From the NCBI GenBank assembly GCA_027021385.1, contig JALUUL010000014.1, positions 1 to 64,000 of the forward strand: DNA of 64,000 nucleotides, in the 5' to 3' direction. Shown in pieces: positions 7,997 through 17,332 of this stretch (within the stretch, counting starts at the first letter, position 1; every line of letters begins with the position of its first letter). The position numbers and the translations under genes were made by a program. Origin of the DNA: Planctomycetota bacterium. GTDB taxonomy: Bacteria; Planctomycetota; UBA1135; GCA-002748355. The notes under the pieces were generated by a model. It was given only the letters and a program-made list of their open reading frames with translations. It did not search any database and was not told the DNA's origin.

Positions 7997-8161
7997 TCGG
8001 GTTCCTTTCGTTTGGGGAATTCGATCGAGTATGGCTGCTGCAAGGGGAAGGTCCAAGCCGTACGGTACGGGCTCTTCCCCGGAACGACCGCGGGCCGAGG
8101 CCGGTCCGCCCCCGGGAAGCCGGGGAACGGATCAGGGAAGCCGAATCCAGAGAGGACCTCC

Positions 8162-9835
8162 ATGAACCCGGAACCCCGTGAACGATCCCTCCAGTCGGAC
8201 CCCTCGGCAGGAGGCTCACTTCCTCCCCTCCTTCGCGGCGAAGGAGATCCGCACTCCCTGCTCTCCTCTTTCCTCCGGGACCTCCTCCGCGAACCCGACA
8301 CCGGAATCTGCCTGGATTTCTCGAAGCTCGGGATCCCGGGACGCGCCTTCGAGGAATACCGGAATCCGATGGTCCCGGTATTTCTGCGTATGACCGAACT
8401 CGAGGCCGGGGCGATCGCGAACCCCGACGAGGGAAGGCGGGTCGGCCACTACTGGCTCCGCGCCCCCGAACTCGCGCCCGAGGGACTCGACCGGCCGATC
8501 CGCGAGACGGTCGAGAGGGTCCTCGACTTCGCCGAGCGCGTGCGTGAGGGGCGCGTGCGCCCCCTCCGGGGGGGGCGCTTCACGACCCTCTGTCTCTGCG
8601 GCATCGGAGGTTCGGCCCTCGGCCCGCAGCTCGTCTCCGACGCCCTTGGCGGAGGTACGGGAGCCCTGACCTTCCATTCCCTCGACAACACCGACCCCGA
8701 GGGCATCCTCCGGGTCCTCGAAGGCCTAGGGGAAGAGATCGCATCCTGCCTGTTCCTCGTGGTCTCGAAATCCGGCGGCACGAAGGAGACCCGCAACGCG
8801 ATGCTCGAGGCCCAAGCTTTCCTCGAGGCCCGCGGACTCCGCCTGCCGCCCCAGGCCGTGGCCGTCACAGGAGAAGGCAGCGCCCTGGCCGAACGGGCGT
8901 CCTCGGAAGGCTGGCTCGCGACCTTCCCGATGTGGGACTGGGTCGGAGGTCGCACGAGCGTCACTTCCGCGGTCGGACTCCTTCCCGCCGCCCTCTGCGG
9001 CGTGGACCTGAGGGCCTTCCTCGACGGGGCGGCGGCCATGGACCGCGCGACCCGCCTTCCGGATCTCGATCGGAACCCCGCCGCCCGCCTCGCGGTCGCG
9101 TGGCACCTCCTCGGACGGGGACGCGGCGAGCGGGCGATGGTCGTCCTTCCCTACCGCGACCGCCTCCACCTCCTTTCACGGCATCTCCAGCAGCTCGTCA
9201 TGGAATCCCTCGGAAAGGGCCGGGACCTCGAGGGCCGTCCGGTGCAGCAGGGCCTCAGTGTCTACGGCAACAAGGGGTCGACCGACCAGCACGCCTTCGT
9301 CCAACAGCTCCGCGACGGGAACGACGACTTCTTCGTGACCTTCGTCCGGGTGCTCGAGGAGGGAAGCGTCTCGGGCCTCGAGGTCGAGGACGGCGCGACC
9401 TCGGGCGACTTCCTCCACGGTTTCTACCTCGGAACCCGGGCCGCCCTCTCGGCCAAGGGCCGCCCGAACCTGACCTTGAGTCTCCCCCGCCTGGATGCCC
9501 GGAGCCTGGGGGCCGTGATCGCCCTCTTCGAGCGCACGGTCGGCTTCTACGCCGATCTCATCGGCATCAACGCCTACGACCAGCCCGGGGTCGAGGCCGG
9601 CAAGAAGGCCGCCGGAAAGGCCCTCGCCCTGCGCGCCCGCATCCTCGAACTCTGCGCCCGGGAACCCTCGACCCTGTCCTCCCTGCTCGACCGCCTCGGG
9701 ATCGAGGACGAGGACGAGGCCGAGATCGTCTTCCTCCTGTGCGAACAGATGCTCGCGAACCCCGCCCGGAGCGGGCTCCGCCTCGACGACGGCGGCAGGC
9801 TCGCGGCGGCCGGCCGGGGAGGCCGCGAGCCCTGA
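8162..9835 (+). CDS. pgi: Glucose-6-phosphate isomerase
   Basis: The enzyme interconverts glucose-6-phosphate and fructose-6-phosphate in glycolysis and gluconeogenesis, in the cytoplasm. The 557-aa product has both SIS-type halves: CGIGGSALGPQ (146-156), the phosphate-binding VSKSGGTKET (201-210), signature WDWVGGRTSVTSAVG (259-273) and YGNKGSTDQHAFVQQL (368-383). This wording matches the cyanobacterial-like branch better than the E. coli branch. I start at ATG 8162 behind AGAGGA; the 703-aa track entry extends into antisense of the divergent gene. The last 80 or so residues after GVEAGKKAAG form a winged-helix-like extension (LCAREPSTLSSLLDRLG) of unknown use. The gene stands alone on its strand, about 100 bp before the Rrf2 regulator. 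Confidence 0.93.
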   Translation: MNPEPRERSLQSDPSAGGSLPPLLRGEGDPHSLLSSFLRDLLREPDTGICLDFSKLGIPGRAFEEYRNPMVPVFLRMTELEAGAIANPDEGRRVGHYWLRAPELAPEGLDRPIRETVERVLDFAERVREGRVRPLRGGRFTTLCLCGIGGSALGPQLVSDALGGGTGALTFHSLDNTDPEGILRVLEGLGEEIASCLFLVVSKSGGTKETRNAMLEAQAFLEARGLRLPPQAVAVTGEGSALAERASSEGWLATFPMWDWVGGRTSVTSAVGLLPAALCGVDLRAFLDGAAAMDRATRLPDLDRNPAARLAVAWHLLGRGRGERAMVVLPYRDRLHLLSRHLQQLVMESLGKGRDLEGRPVQQGLSVYGNKGSTDQHAFVQQLRDGNDDFFVTFVRVLEEGSVSGLEVEDGATSGDFLHGFYLGTRAALSAKGRPNLTLSLPRLDARSLGAVIALFERTVGFYADLIGINAYDQPGVEAGKKAAGKALALRARILELCAREPSTLSSLLDRLGIEDEDEAEIVFLLCEQMLANPARSGLRLDDGGRLAAAGRGGREP

Positions 9836-9941
9836 GACGAACGACTCGGGAATCCCGCCCGATTTCCGGGCGAAGGACTTGCATAAGGGAGACCGAGATC
9901 CCAAGAAGGGGACCCTCCCGTCCCCGAATCTCCGGATTGCG

Positions 9942-10463
9942 ATGATCCCCCATCAAACCGCGATTTACGCTCTTCGGGCCATGGCGGCCCTCGCCCTCCT
10001 GGAGGACGGCAAGCGCCTCCGCTCTCTCGAACTCGCGGGGCGCACCGGAATCCCCACCCACTACCTCTCGAAGGTCATGCGCAAGCTCGTCGTGGCCGGG
10101 CTCGTCGACGGACTCAAGGGGCATGGAGGCGGGTTCCGGCTGAACCGCCCGGCGGCGGAGATCCGTTTCCGGGACATCCTGCTCGCGACCGAGTTCGATC
10201 CCGAGGAGAAGGTCTGCGCCTTCGGCTGGCCCGCCTGCGACGAACTCCGCCCCTGCCCCCTGCACAGCTCCTGGTCCCGCTTCAAGAGCTGCCTGATCGA
10301 CTGGGCCGACCAGACCACGCTGGACGAGGTCGCGAACTCGGGGGAGAGCTACTTCCACCACCAGCCCTTCGGGGAATCCCGCCTCTACATGGGGAACGGA
10401 CCCGGCGAGGGTCCGGCCGCCCCCGATCGGGATCCCGCCCCGCAGGATCCCCCGAGGACCTGA
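9942..10463 (+). CDS. Rrf2/IscR-family transcription regulator with an Fe-S cysteine triad
   Basis: This 173-aa regulator has a winged helix at residues 4-70 (LAGRTGIPTHYLSKVMRKL recognition region, then the GGGFRLNRP wing), as in Rrf2 proteins. Cysteines at 92, 99 and 105 (CAFGWPACDELRPC) lie almost exactly where IscR carries its 92/98/104 cluster ligands, so a [2Fe-2S] or [4Fe-4S] cluster is likely. It probably senses iron-sulphur status, nitric oxide or redox stress. I use ATG 9942 because the fold begins there; the track adds 21 residues from a TTG at 9879. No isc, suf or respiratory genes lie nearby, so its targets are unknown. The C-terminal 30 residues are Pro/Asp-rich and probably disordered. 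Confidence 0.88.
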   Translation: MIPHQTAIYALRAMAALALLEDGKRLRSLELAGRTGIPTHYLSKVMRKLVVAGLVDGLKGHGGGFRLNRPAAEIRFRDILLATEFDPEEKVCAFGWPACDELRPCPLHSSWSRFKSCLIDWADQTTLDEVANSGESYFHHQPFGESRLYMGNGPGEGPAAPDRDPAPQDPPRT

Positions 10464-10503
10464 CCCCCGCCTCCGCGTCCCCCGAGGGCTAGGCTTGGGC
10501 CCC

Positions 10504-11580
10504 ATGCACCGCAAGGACCCCGGAGCCTGGCCGCACCCCCTTCCCTGCCGCTTGAAACCCCGCCGCGACGATGGGATCCGCCATTTCGTCCTCGGCGACC
10601 TCGTGCCGGGGCTGGCGGAGGGATGGTACGACCCCGTCCTCGATCGGGTCACGATGTATGACGGGACCCTGCTTCAGGCCTTCTTCGAGGCCTATCTCGA
10701 GGACCCGGGCCCGATCGCGCCTCCCGAACCCGGGCGGACCGGAGTCCTCTCGTGCCGGACTCCGGAGGAGGCCTGGGAGGCTCTCCGGGCGGCCCCTCAC
10801 CGCCAGGGCATCCGCGAATGGCCGCCTCCCCTCCTTCTTTCGGCCGGCGCGGCCTTCCCCGAGTCCGAACTGCGCGCCCTCGAGGTCTTCGCGGGCCTGC
10901 TGGGCCGCCCCCTCCTCCTTCCCGAGGAGGCCCCGCGCCGTTTCCCTCTCGGAGGGGAAGCCCTGCCGGTGCGCTCCTTCGACCTCTTCCGGCGCATGGG
11001 GCCCCTCGACCGCCTCTGCCTCCACGTCGGCAAGGACGCCAGAGCCCACTTGCTGCTCGCTCTTCGGAACCGGGAATCCCGGCCCCTTCCGATCGAGATC
11101 CCCTTCCTCACCCTGGGTCTTTCCGCCGACCGGGCCTTCGAGGTCTTCGACCTCCTCGAGGAGAGGCCGCTCCAGGGCATGCGCGGGACCCTCGCCCTCG
11201 AACTCGGCCCCGGGGAGTTGCGCCTGCTCGCCCTGGTCCCGGCCTCCGTCTCTCCGATCCTCTTGGGATCCACGGCGCACCCGAGTCTGGCGGGACCCGA
11301 CCTCCGGGAGGTCGTCCGGGTCGGGGAAGGATCCACCTCCGTTTGGAGCGGGGAGGCCCTTGCCCTTCCCGGCCGGGGCCTGCGCCTCCATTTCCTTTTG
11401 CCCGAGGGAATCCGGGGGCCCTCGGGGATCAGTTGCCGGAACCTCCAAGGGCAGGACATGCCTTACGGGCTCGAAGTCCGGGACCGACACCTCTCCCTGC
11501 AACTCGCCTCCCCTAGGCCCCGGAGGATCCGCTGGAAGCTGGCCTTCGACGCCTCCGGCCGTTCTCCGGAAGGCCGCTGA
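10504..11580 (+). CDS. Hypothetical 358-aa protein
   Basis: I do not recognise a family. The product looks soluble, with no signal peptide or membrane segment, and alternates hydrophobic strands with short loops (LVPGLAEGWYDPVLDRVTMYDGT near the N-terminus; a beta-rich C-terminal half). Codon third positions are overwhelmingly G or C, as in the confirmed genes, and the frame ends cleanly before the next membrane gene, which supports it over the antisense ORF at 10489-11502. It follows the Rrf2 gene by 40 bp. The start at ATG 10504 has only a weak ribosome-binding site. Confidence 0.68.
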   Translation: MHRKDPGAWPHPLPCRLKPRRDDGIRHFVLGDLVPGLAEGWYDPVLDRVTMYDGTLLQAFFEAYLEDPGPIAPPEPGRTGVLSCRTPEEAWEALRAAPHRQGIREWPPPLLLSAGAAFPESELRALEVFAGLLGRPLLLPEEAPRRFPLGGEALPVRSFDLFRRMGPLDRLCLHVGKDARAHLLLALRNRESRPLPIEIPFLTLGLSADRAFEVFDLLEERPLQGMRGTLALELGPGELRLLALVPASVSPILLGSTAHPSLAGPDLREVVRVGEGSTSVWSGEALALPGRGLRLHFLLPEGIRGPSGISCRNLQGQDMPYGLEVRDRHLSLQLASPRPRRIRWKLAFDASGRSPEGR

Positions 11581-11652
11581 GATCGTTCCATCCCTCCCTC
11601 TCCCTTCGGGTTATGCTTGGATGATCGCACCCGCAAGGAGCCCTTCCCGGTC

Positions 11653-14175
11653 ATGAGCCCTCCCCCCCGCCTCCGCCCCGGCATCCTCCCCGGCATCCTC
11701 CCCGCACTCTTCCTCGTCTCGCTCGGCTCCCTCGCCCTCGAGATCCTGCAGATGCGGATCTTCGCCTTTTCCCTCTGGCACCACCTCGCCTTCCTCGTGG
11801 TCTCGATCGCGATCCTGGGCTTCGGGGCGGCCGGGGCCGTCCTTTCGGTCCTCAAACCCCTCCAGCGCGCCGACCTCGGCGTCTCGATGGCGGCCGCCTC
11901 GATCCTCTTCGGACTCTCCGCCCTCGCCGGTCCGTTCTTCCTGGCCGGAGGCACGATCGACCTGTTCTCCGAACTCGGATGGCCCGAACTCTCCCGGATC
12001 GCCCTCTACTACCTCGTCTTCGCCCTCCCCTACTTCTTCGCCGGCTGGATCGTCTCCCTCGCCCTGACCCGGGAGACCCGTTTCGTCGGCAAGCTCTACT
12101 TCGTGAACCTCCTGGGCTCGGGGCTCGGCTGCTTCCTCCTCTTCGCGGTCCTCGAACCCTTCGGAGCCGAGGGCTCCCTCTTCTTGATCGCCGCCTTCGG
12201 AGGACTCGCCGCCGCCCTCTCGACGAAGCACCTGCTGTTCCGTTCGTTCGGGGCGTCCCTGACCCTCGTCGCCCTCTGCTGCGCCCCCTTCGGCTCGAAG
12301 CTCCTGAAGCTCGAGGTCGCGGGATCCAAGCTCCTCGCGGTCGCGGAGCGCCTGCGAAACGCGAAAGGCGAACCGATGACCGAGACCCTCGTCACGCGCT
12401 GGACTCCCCTCTCCAGGATCGACGTGACGCGGAATCCCGCCTTCGACGGCCTCTACATCTTCCAGGACGGCGACGCCCCCGCCCCGATGCCGAGCCTTCA
12501 GGCTCCGCTCCAACCCGACGAGATCCACGGGATCGCCTATTCGGTCCTGGAGAAACCGAAGGTGTTGATCATCGGGGTCGGCGGCGGCTTCGACGTCAAG
12601 GTCGCCCTCCTCCACGGCGCCCGGGAGGTGACTGGGGTCGAGATCAATCCGACGACCCTCCGCCTCTACGAGGACGAGCGCTGGGCCGGGATCAGCGGCC
12701 GGACCTGGGAACGCCCCGAGGTCCGGCTCGAGGTCGGAGAGGGCCGGCATTTCGTCCGCCGCAGCCCCGAGAAATACGACCTGATCCAGATGTCGGGGGT
12801 CGATACCTACACCGCCCTGGCCTCCGGCGCCTATGTCCTCTCCGAGAGCTACCTCTACACCCGCGAGGCTTTTCGGGACTACCTCGAACACCTGACCGAC
12901 CGGGGGCTCTTCGCGATCATCCGCTTCGCCTTCCCGGCGCCGAGGGAGACCCTGCGGATCATGGTCATGGCCTGCGAGGCCTTGCGGGACCTCGGGGCGT
13001 CCGAACCCTGGAAGCACATCGCCGTCCTGCGTGGAGGCATCCCCGAGGCCACGAAGAACCCCTTCACGAAGGTCACCGGCCTCGGAGCGATCCTCGTCAA
13101 GAAGACCCCCTTCACGAAGGCGCAACTCGACGCGCTCCGCGCCTGGGCCTCCCAGGGGGACCAGACGATCCGGGACTACCTTCCGGACGAGGAGGGCCGG
13201 TTCACCGAGTCCGAACTCGCGACCCTGAGGGCCCTGATCTCGAAGGACCCCCGGTACAAGCACTACCAGATCGGGGCCGGCGGGATGAATCCCTTCCACG
13301 CCTACGCCCGCGCCCTGAAGCAGAACAACGAAGGGAACTTCCTCGCGTCCTACCCCTACGACGTGCGGCCCGTCCATGACGACGCGCCGTTCTTCTTCAG
13401 CCACCACCGATTCCGCGACGCCCTGCGCTGGATCCTCGGCAAGGGCGACAGGATCGAGGTCCCGAAGGACGCCCCCTGGGTCGCCCAATCCCCGCTCTTT
13501 CAGACCCGGCCGACCGGCCTGCTCCTCCTCTTCCTGACCCTGGGGCAGCTCGCGATCCTCGTCCTCCTCCTGATCTTCGTCCCCCTCCTCTTCCTCAGGC
13601 GGAGCGCGGAGGAACGCGGATCCCCGTGGCCCGCGATGGGCTACTTCGCCTACCTGGGTCTCGCCTACATTCTCTTGATGGTTTCGGCGATGCAGCGCTT
13701 CGGCCTCGTCGTCGGACATCCGACCTATTCGATCCCCCTCGTGATGGCGACCTTCCTGATCGGATCCGGGCTCGGCTCCCTGGCCAGCGGGTTCCTGGCC
13801 GGATCCCGCCCGGGCCGTCTGCTCGCTCTCGTAGCGGTCGCCCTCTGCCTCGGGACCCTCGCCCTGCAGCTTTGGCTTCCGGCCCTCACCGAGGTCGTCC
13901 TCCCGAAGTCCTTCGCGACGAGGGCCCTCGTGACGGTCGCCTTGCTCGCACCCTTCGCCTTCCTGATGGGAACCTGCTTTCCGACCGGACTCCGCCTGCT
14001 CGCCGCCGAACGTCCGAGCCTGGTCCCCTGGGCCTACGGGGTGAACGGCGCGATGTCGGTCCTGGGCTCCGTCGTCGCCGTCCTCCTCGCGATGACCCTG
14101 GGCTTCACGGGCGTCCAGTGGATTTCCGCCGGCCTCTATGTCCTCGCGGCCCTCCTCCTGCCCAGGATCGGCTAG
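11653..14175 (+). CDS. Polytopic membrane protein with a spermidine-synthase-like methyltransferase-fold domain
   Basis: The 840-aa product has about seven N-terminal membrane segments (residues 10-200), a soluble middle, and another membrane block after about 615 (LLLLFLTLGQLAILVLLLIFV onward). The middle shows the Rossmann-type nucleotide loop VLIIGVGGGFDVKVALL (about 302-318), the acidic strand end GVEINPT and later YDLIQMSGVDTYT, as in spermidine synthase/SAM methyltransferase folds. This membrane-SpeE architecture is common in bacteria but its reaction is not established, so polyamine synthesis should not be assumed. The start at ATG 11653 is preceded by AAGGAG at a long 12-nt spacing. 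Its stop codon overlaps that of the convergent membrane-protein gene. Confidence 0.82.
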   Translation: MSPPPRLRPGILPGILPALFLVSLGSLALEILQMRIFAFSLWHHLAFLVVSIAILGFGAAGAVLSVLKPLQRADLGVSMAAASILFGLSALAGPFFLAGGTIDLFSELGWPELSRIALYYLVFALPYFFAGWIVSLALTRETRFVGKLYFVNLLGSGLGCFLLFAVLEPFGAEGSLFLIAAFGGLAAALSTKHLLFRSFGASLTLVALCCAPFGSKLLKLEVAGSKLLAVAERLRNAKGEPMTETLVTRWTPLSRIDVTRNPAFDGLYIFQDGDAPAPMPSLQAPLQPDEIHGIAYSVLEKPKVLIIGVGGGFDVKVALLHGAREVTGVEINPTTLRLYEDERWAGISGRTWERPEVRLEVGEGRHFVRRSPEKYDLIQMSGVDTYTALASGAYVLSESYLYTREAFRDYLEHLTDRGLFAIIRFAFPAPRETLRIMVMACEALRDLGASEPWKHIAVLRGGIPEATKNPFTKVTGLGAILVKKTPFTKAQLDALRAWASQGDQTIRDYLPDEEGRFTESELATLRALISKDPRYKHYQIGAGGMNPFHAYARALKQNNEGNFLASYPYDVRPVHDDAPFFFSHHRFRDALRWILGKGDRIEVPKDAPWVAQSPLFQTRPTGLLLLFLTLGQLAILVLLLIFVPLLFLRRSAEERGSPWPAMGYFAYLGLAYILLMVSAMQRFGLVVGHPTYSIPLVMATFLIGSGLGSLASGFLAGSRPGRLLALVAVALCLGTLALQLWLPALTEVVLPKSFATRALVTVALLAPFAFLMGTCFPTGLRLLAAERPSLVPWAYGVNGAMSVLGSVVAVLLAMTLGFTGVQWISAGLYVLAALLLPRIG

Positions 14176-15311
14176 GAACGCCCCCCGCGGAAACGGATCG
14201 GGAGACCGGCCAGGACGGCCGAGAGGGTCATCGCGAAGAGGGAAGCGGCGAGGAGGCGCTCGGAGGGCCCCGGGGCCGAGGAGAGGGCCGGACTCCGCAA
14301 CCAGAAGGCGAAGAGCCCCGCGAGCATGACCGTGCGCCCGTGAAGACGGGAGCCCGAGGAGAGGGAACGGAGTTCCCGGATCCCGAGGAAAAGGAGAAGG
14401 GGGAAGGTCGCCCAGGCGAGGAGGCGCTCCCCGGTCTCGACCGGAAAGTAGTCCGGAAGATGCAACAGGGAGGTCGCGACCGAGGAACCGAGCCGTTCGT
14501 GCAGCCAGAGCGCACAGAGGCTCATGAAGAACCAGGCGAGAGCCCAGGGACCGGCGCGCCGGCTCAAGGGGGGCATCGTCTCGAGGAGGCCGGAGAACTC
14601 GAGGCCGCGGGCGCGAGCCCTCCTCCAGAGCCCCATGAGAACGGCGAGCGTCGCGGTCGTCGAGAGCAGGAAACAGAAGATCGGCACGAGGATGAACCAT
14701 GCGATCCCTTCGTCCGCCGTCGAGGCGAGCCCCAGGGACAGTCCGGCTCCGAGGATCGCGACGAGGCGGGCGCCCCACTTGGCCGGGCTCCTCGGCCGCC
14801 GTACGAGGGTCGGAAGGGCCAAGCCCTGCAGGAAGCTCAGCGCGACGAGGAGGAAGGCCGCCGCGGGCAGCCAGGGCGAGGCGAGGGCGCCGAGCCCCGC
14901 GGGGACCGGGTGCAGGGCGAGCAGGAGGAGCCCGAGCGCCGCGGCCCGCTCCCCGTAGGCGTTCGCGACCAGGAGCGCGAGGGAGAGGGCCGTCAGGACC
15001 CAGGCCGTCGCGACTCCGAGCCGCCTCCCGAGGGCCCGGCGTCCCTCGTCCGCCCCTCCCCTCTGGAAGAGCAGGTACCAGCCCTGACCGAGGGTCGCCT
15101 CGTCCCGGGTAGGCGCGCGCCCCGGCTCGGGGAGCCAGGCCTTCAGGAACTCCCGTTCACCGAGGACCCCCGCCTCGCCCGGATGGCCGGTCAAGGATCG
15201 CAGGGCAGGCAAGCCGAACAGGAGGATCCACAGGGCGAAGGTCGCGACGGCTTTCAGGGAGGCGGGCAAGGGGGAACACCGGGGAAGGAGGACGGATCCC
15301 TCGGGGACCAC
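14172..15311 (-). CDS. Multi-pass membrane protein of unknown function
   Basis: This 379-aa protein has roughly nine to ten hydrophobic segments, beginning with ATFALWILLFGLPAL after a short N-terminus. A periplasmic loop near residues 40-85 (GQGWYLLFQRGGADEGRR) contains a charged stretch reminiscent of GT-C or O-antigen ligase-like proteins, but no diagnostic motif is present. The GTG at 15311 lacks a clear ribosome-binding site, so the start is uncertain. It shares the CTAG of its stop with the convergent gene. It lies 48 bp downstream of ridA on the same strand and may be co-transcribed with it. Confidence 0.7.
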   Translation of the reverse strand: MVPEGSVLLPRCSPLPASLKAVATFALWILLFGLPALRSLTGHPGEAGVLGEREFLKAWLPEPGRAPTRDEATLGQGWYLLFQRGGADEGRRALGRRLGVATAWVLTALSLALLVANAYGERAAALGLLLLALHPVPAGLGALASPWLPAAAFLLVALSFLQGLALPTLVRRPRSPAKWGARLVAILGAGLSLGLASTADEGIAWFILVPIFCFLLSTTATLAVLMGLWRRARARGLEFSGLLETMPPLSRRAGPWALAWFFMSLCALWLHERLGSSVATSLLHLPDYFPVETGERLLAWATFPLLLFLGIRELRSLSSGSRLHGRTVMLAGLFAFWLRSPALSSAPGPSERLLAASLFAMTLSAVLAGLPIRFRGGRS

Positions 15312-15359
15312 GATGCGCGAAGCGCGGGATCTCGGAAAAGGGCGACCTCCCCGGCCACT

Positions 15360-15743
15360 TCAGGAGGGAAGCATGGCGACGCAATCGATCTCGACCCGCG
15401 CCCCCTTCGGGAGGGCGGCCGCCTCGATGCAGGCCCGCGCGGGAGGATCCTCCGGAAAGCTCCGACCGTAGATCTCGTTGACCCGCGCGAAGTCCCCGAG
15501 ATCCGCGAGATAGATCGTCGTGCGGACGACATCGGCGAAACCGCAGCCGGCGGCCTCGAGCACGGCCTCGAGGTTCCGGAGGCATTGCCGGGCTTCGGAC
15601 TCGACTCCTCCCTGGACCAGTTCCCCGGTGGAAGGGTCGAGGCCGATCTGCCCCGAGCAGTAGAGCCAGCCGCCCGCGGCGACCGCCTGCGAATACGGAC
15701 CGAGCGCCTTCGGAGCCCCATCCGTCGAAATCGTCCTGCGCAT
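15360..15743 (-). CDS. ridA: RidA-family enamine/imine deaminase
   Basis: RidA hydrolyses reactive 2-aminoacrylate and related enamines released by PLP enzymes, protecting cytoplasmic metabolism. The 127-aa length is typical. Hallmarks are GPYSQAV (15-21), YCSGQIGLDP (28-37), the VVRTTIYLADLGDF segment (72-85), the substrate-carboxylate arginine Arg103 in PPARACIE, and VEIDCVA (117-123). ATG 15743 is preceded by GGAGGG. The homotrimer would form its active sites at subunit interfaces. Confidence 0.93.
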   Translation of the reverse strand: MRRTISTDGAPKALGPYSQAVAAGGWLYCSGQIGLDPSTGELVQGGVESEARQCLRNLEAVLEAAGCGFADVVRTTIYLADLGDFARVNEIYGRSFPEDPPARACIEAAALPKGARVEIDCVAMLPS

Positions 15744-15847
15744 CTTCCCGCCCTCCTCGGCTATCCTGGAAATCCGATCCCGCGTTCACTCCGGGAGAGG
15801 GGCCGAGGGGGGGAGGTTCGCAGATTTCCGCAAGAACCCCGACCCTC

Positions 15848-17266
15848 ATGAACCGACCCCTCCGTCACGAAGGCTCCAGGATATCGAGGAGCGGGACCCT
15901 CCTCCTCTTTCTCGCGGGAATCCTGCTCTATGCCCTGACCTACACCGGCAGGTATTTCCACGACGGCGCCCTCTTCCTCCGGCTCCTTGAGGAGGGACGG
16001 TGGGTGTGGATCCACCTCGGCTATCTCCCTGCCGCCCAGACGCTGCATCTCCTGCTCCGCCCGCTGGGTTTCGGGGAGGCGGAGCACGCGCTCGCGGCCC
16101 TCTCGGTCCTCTCCGCCTCCGCCTGCCTCGCCGTCCTCCATTTCTGGCTCCGGGCCCTCCCGGGCCCCCCGGGGAGCCCCTTCCTCCTCTGCCTCCTCGC
16201 GGCCGCGACCCCCGCCTTCTGGATCGGCGCCACCCAGCCGGAGCTGCACGTCTTCAGCGCCGCGGGCGCCGCGGCGGCCCTGTTCCTCACCTGGCGCAGG
16301 CCCCTCGGGCGGCTCCCCTCGACCCTCCTCGCTGCCTTCCTCCTGCTCGTCACACATCTCAGCGGCGCCTACCTTCTCGCCGTCCTCCCGTTCCTGGCCG
16401 TGCGCGACCTCGCCGGCCGCGAGGCCGCGCGCGCCTGGTTCCGGATCGCGTCCTGGACCCTCGGATGCGCGCTGGCCCTTCTCTTTCTCCTGGACCGGAC
16501 CCTCGGAGCAGGGGCCTTCGGCGGAAAGCTCGGCTTCACGTTGGACCTGCTCGGAACCGGCTTGGTCCGGGGGCTCGAGGACCCCTCGATCCTCTTCCGG
16601 GCCCTCGCGCCCTTCGGAGTCCTGGGGTTCACGGGGATTCTCGCCCTCTTCCTCCCTCGGGCCCGAGGGGAGGGGGCTCCCCTCCCCTCGCGGGCCGCGC
16701 TCGCAGCGGGCCTTCTCCCCTTCTTGGTCTACCTCCTCTCGGTCTCCCCGGAGGACGGCCAGTTCGCCCTTCCCCTCTTCCCCTTGCTCGTCCTCGGGAC
16801 GTACGGGATCGCGGTCCCCGCCGGACGGCGGGGGCGCCACCTCCTTCTCTTCCTCCTGGGCCTGCAGGCGGTCCTCGGCCTTCGGGCCGAGTGGCGCTCG
16901 GCCCGGGACCCCGACCGCCTCTGGGCCCGGGCCGTCGCCGCCCGGATCGGTCCGGACCGGACGCGGGCCCTCGTCCTCTGCCGGAACCTGAACCGCGCGC
17001 GCAGACTCCGAAAGGACCACGGAATCGCGACCCTCGACCTTCCGGGAGCCACGATCCAGGATCCCGCCCTCGCCCTCGACTTCCTGGATCGGGAACGGCG
17101 GCGCCTCGAGGACCGGGGCGTCCGCGTCTATCTCGACGCGGCGCTCCTCGAGCCCTCCCCCCCGGCGACCTTCCCACTCGGCCTCCTGCTCCGGCGGAGG
17201 ATCCGCGGCGAAAACCGGAAGACACCGGTCGTCCGCTATCCCGCCCCACCCCTCGAGGATCACTGA
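15848..17266 (+). CDS. GT-C-like integral membrane protein
   Basis: The 472-aa product begins with a membrane helix (LLLFLAGILLYALTYTGRYF) followed by an extracytoplasmic loop FHDGALFLRLLEEG, then about ten further hydrophobic segments and a soluble C-terminal domain of about 120 residues. The topology, with an Asp-bearing first loop, recalls lipid-linked sugar transferases of the GT-C fold and DUF2723-type proteins, but the catalytic residues cannot be fixed. The C-terminal domain (RTRALVLCRNLNRARRLRKD; RVYLDAALLEP) is similar to the part of such proteins that follows the last helix. ATG 15848 diverges from ridA with about 100 bp between them. Confidence 0.7.
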   Translation: MNRPLRHEGSRISRSGTLLLFLAGILLYALTYTGRYFHDGALFLRLLEEGRWVWIHLGYLPAAQTLHLLLRPLGFGEAEHALAALSVLSASACLAVLHFWLRALPGPPGSPFLLCLLAAATPAFWIGATQPELHVFSAAGAAAALFLTWRRPLGRLPSTLLAAFLLLVTHLSGAYLLAVLPFLAVRDLAGREAARAWFRIASWTLGCALALLFLLDRTLGAGAFGGKLGFTLDLLGTGLVRGLEDPSILFRALAPFGVLGFTGILALFLPRARGEGAPLPSRAALAAGLLPFLVYLLSVSPEDGQFALPLFPLLVLGTYGIAVPAGRRGRHLLLFLLGLQAVLGLRAEWRSARDPDRLWARAVAARIGPDRTRALVLCRNLNRARRLRKDHGIATLDLPGATIQDPALALDFLDRERRRLEDRGVRVYLDAALLEPSPPATFPLGLLLRRRIRGENRKTPVVRYPAPPLEDH

Positions 17267-17332
17267 ATCCGGAGGATTCCAACCCCTCCGGGCTCTCCCC
17301 GCGGGCCGCGCGAAGGAGGCGCAAGGACGATG

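Noticed and set aside
11611-14778. 1055-aa minus-strand ORF
   Set aside because: It is antisense to the membrane SpeE-fold gene and consists of low-complexity Arg/Glu/Gly-rich text with no family signature; it is an artefact of GC-rich DNA.
13626-15851. 741-aa plus-strand ORF
   Set aside because: It is antisense to a hydrophobic membrane gene and ridA, both of which have clear features; composition is Arg/Pro/Gly-rich.
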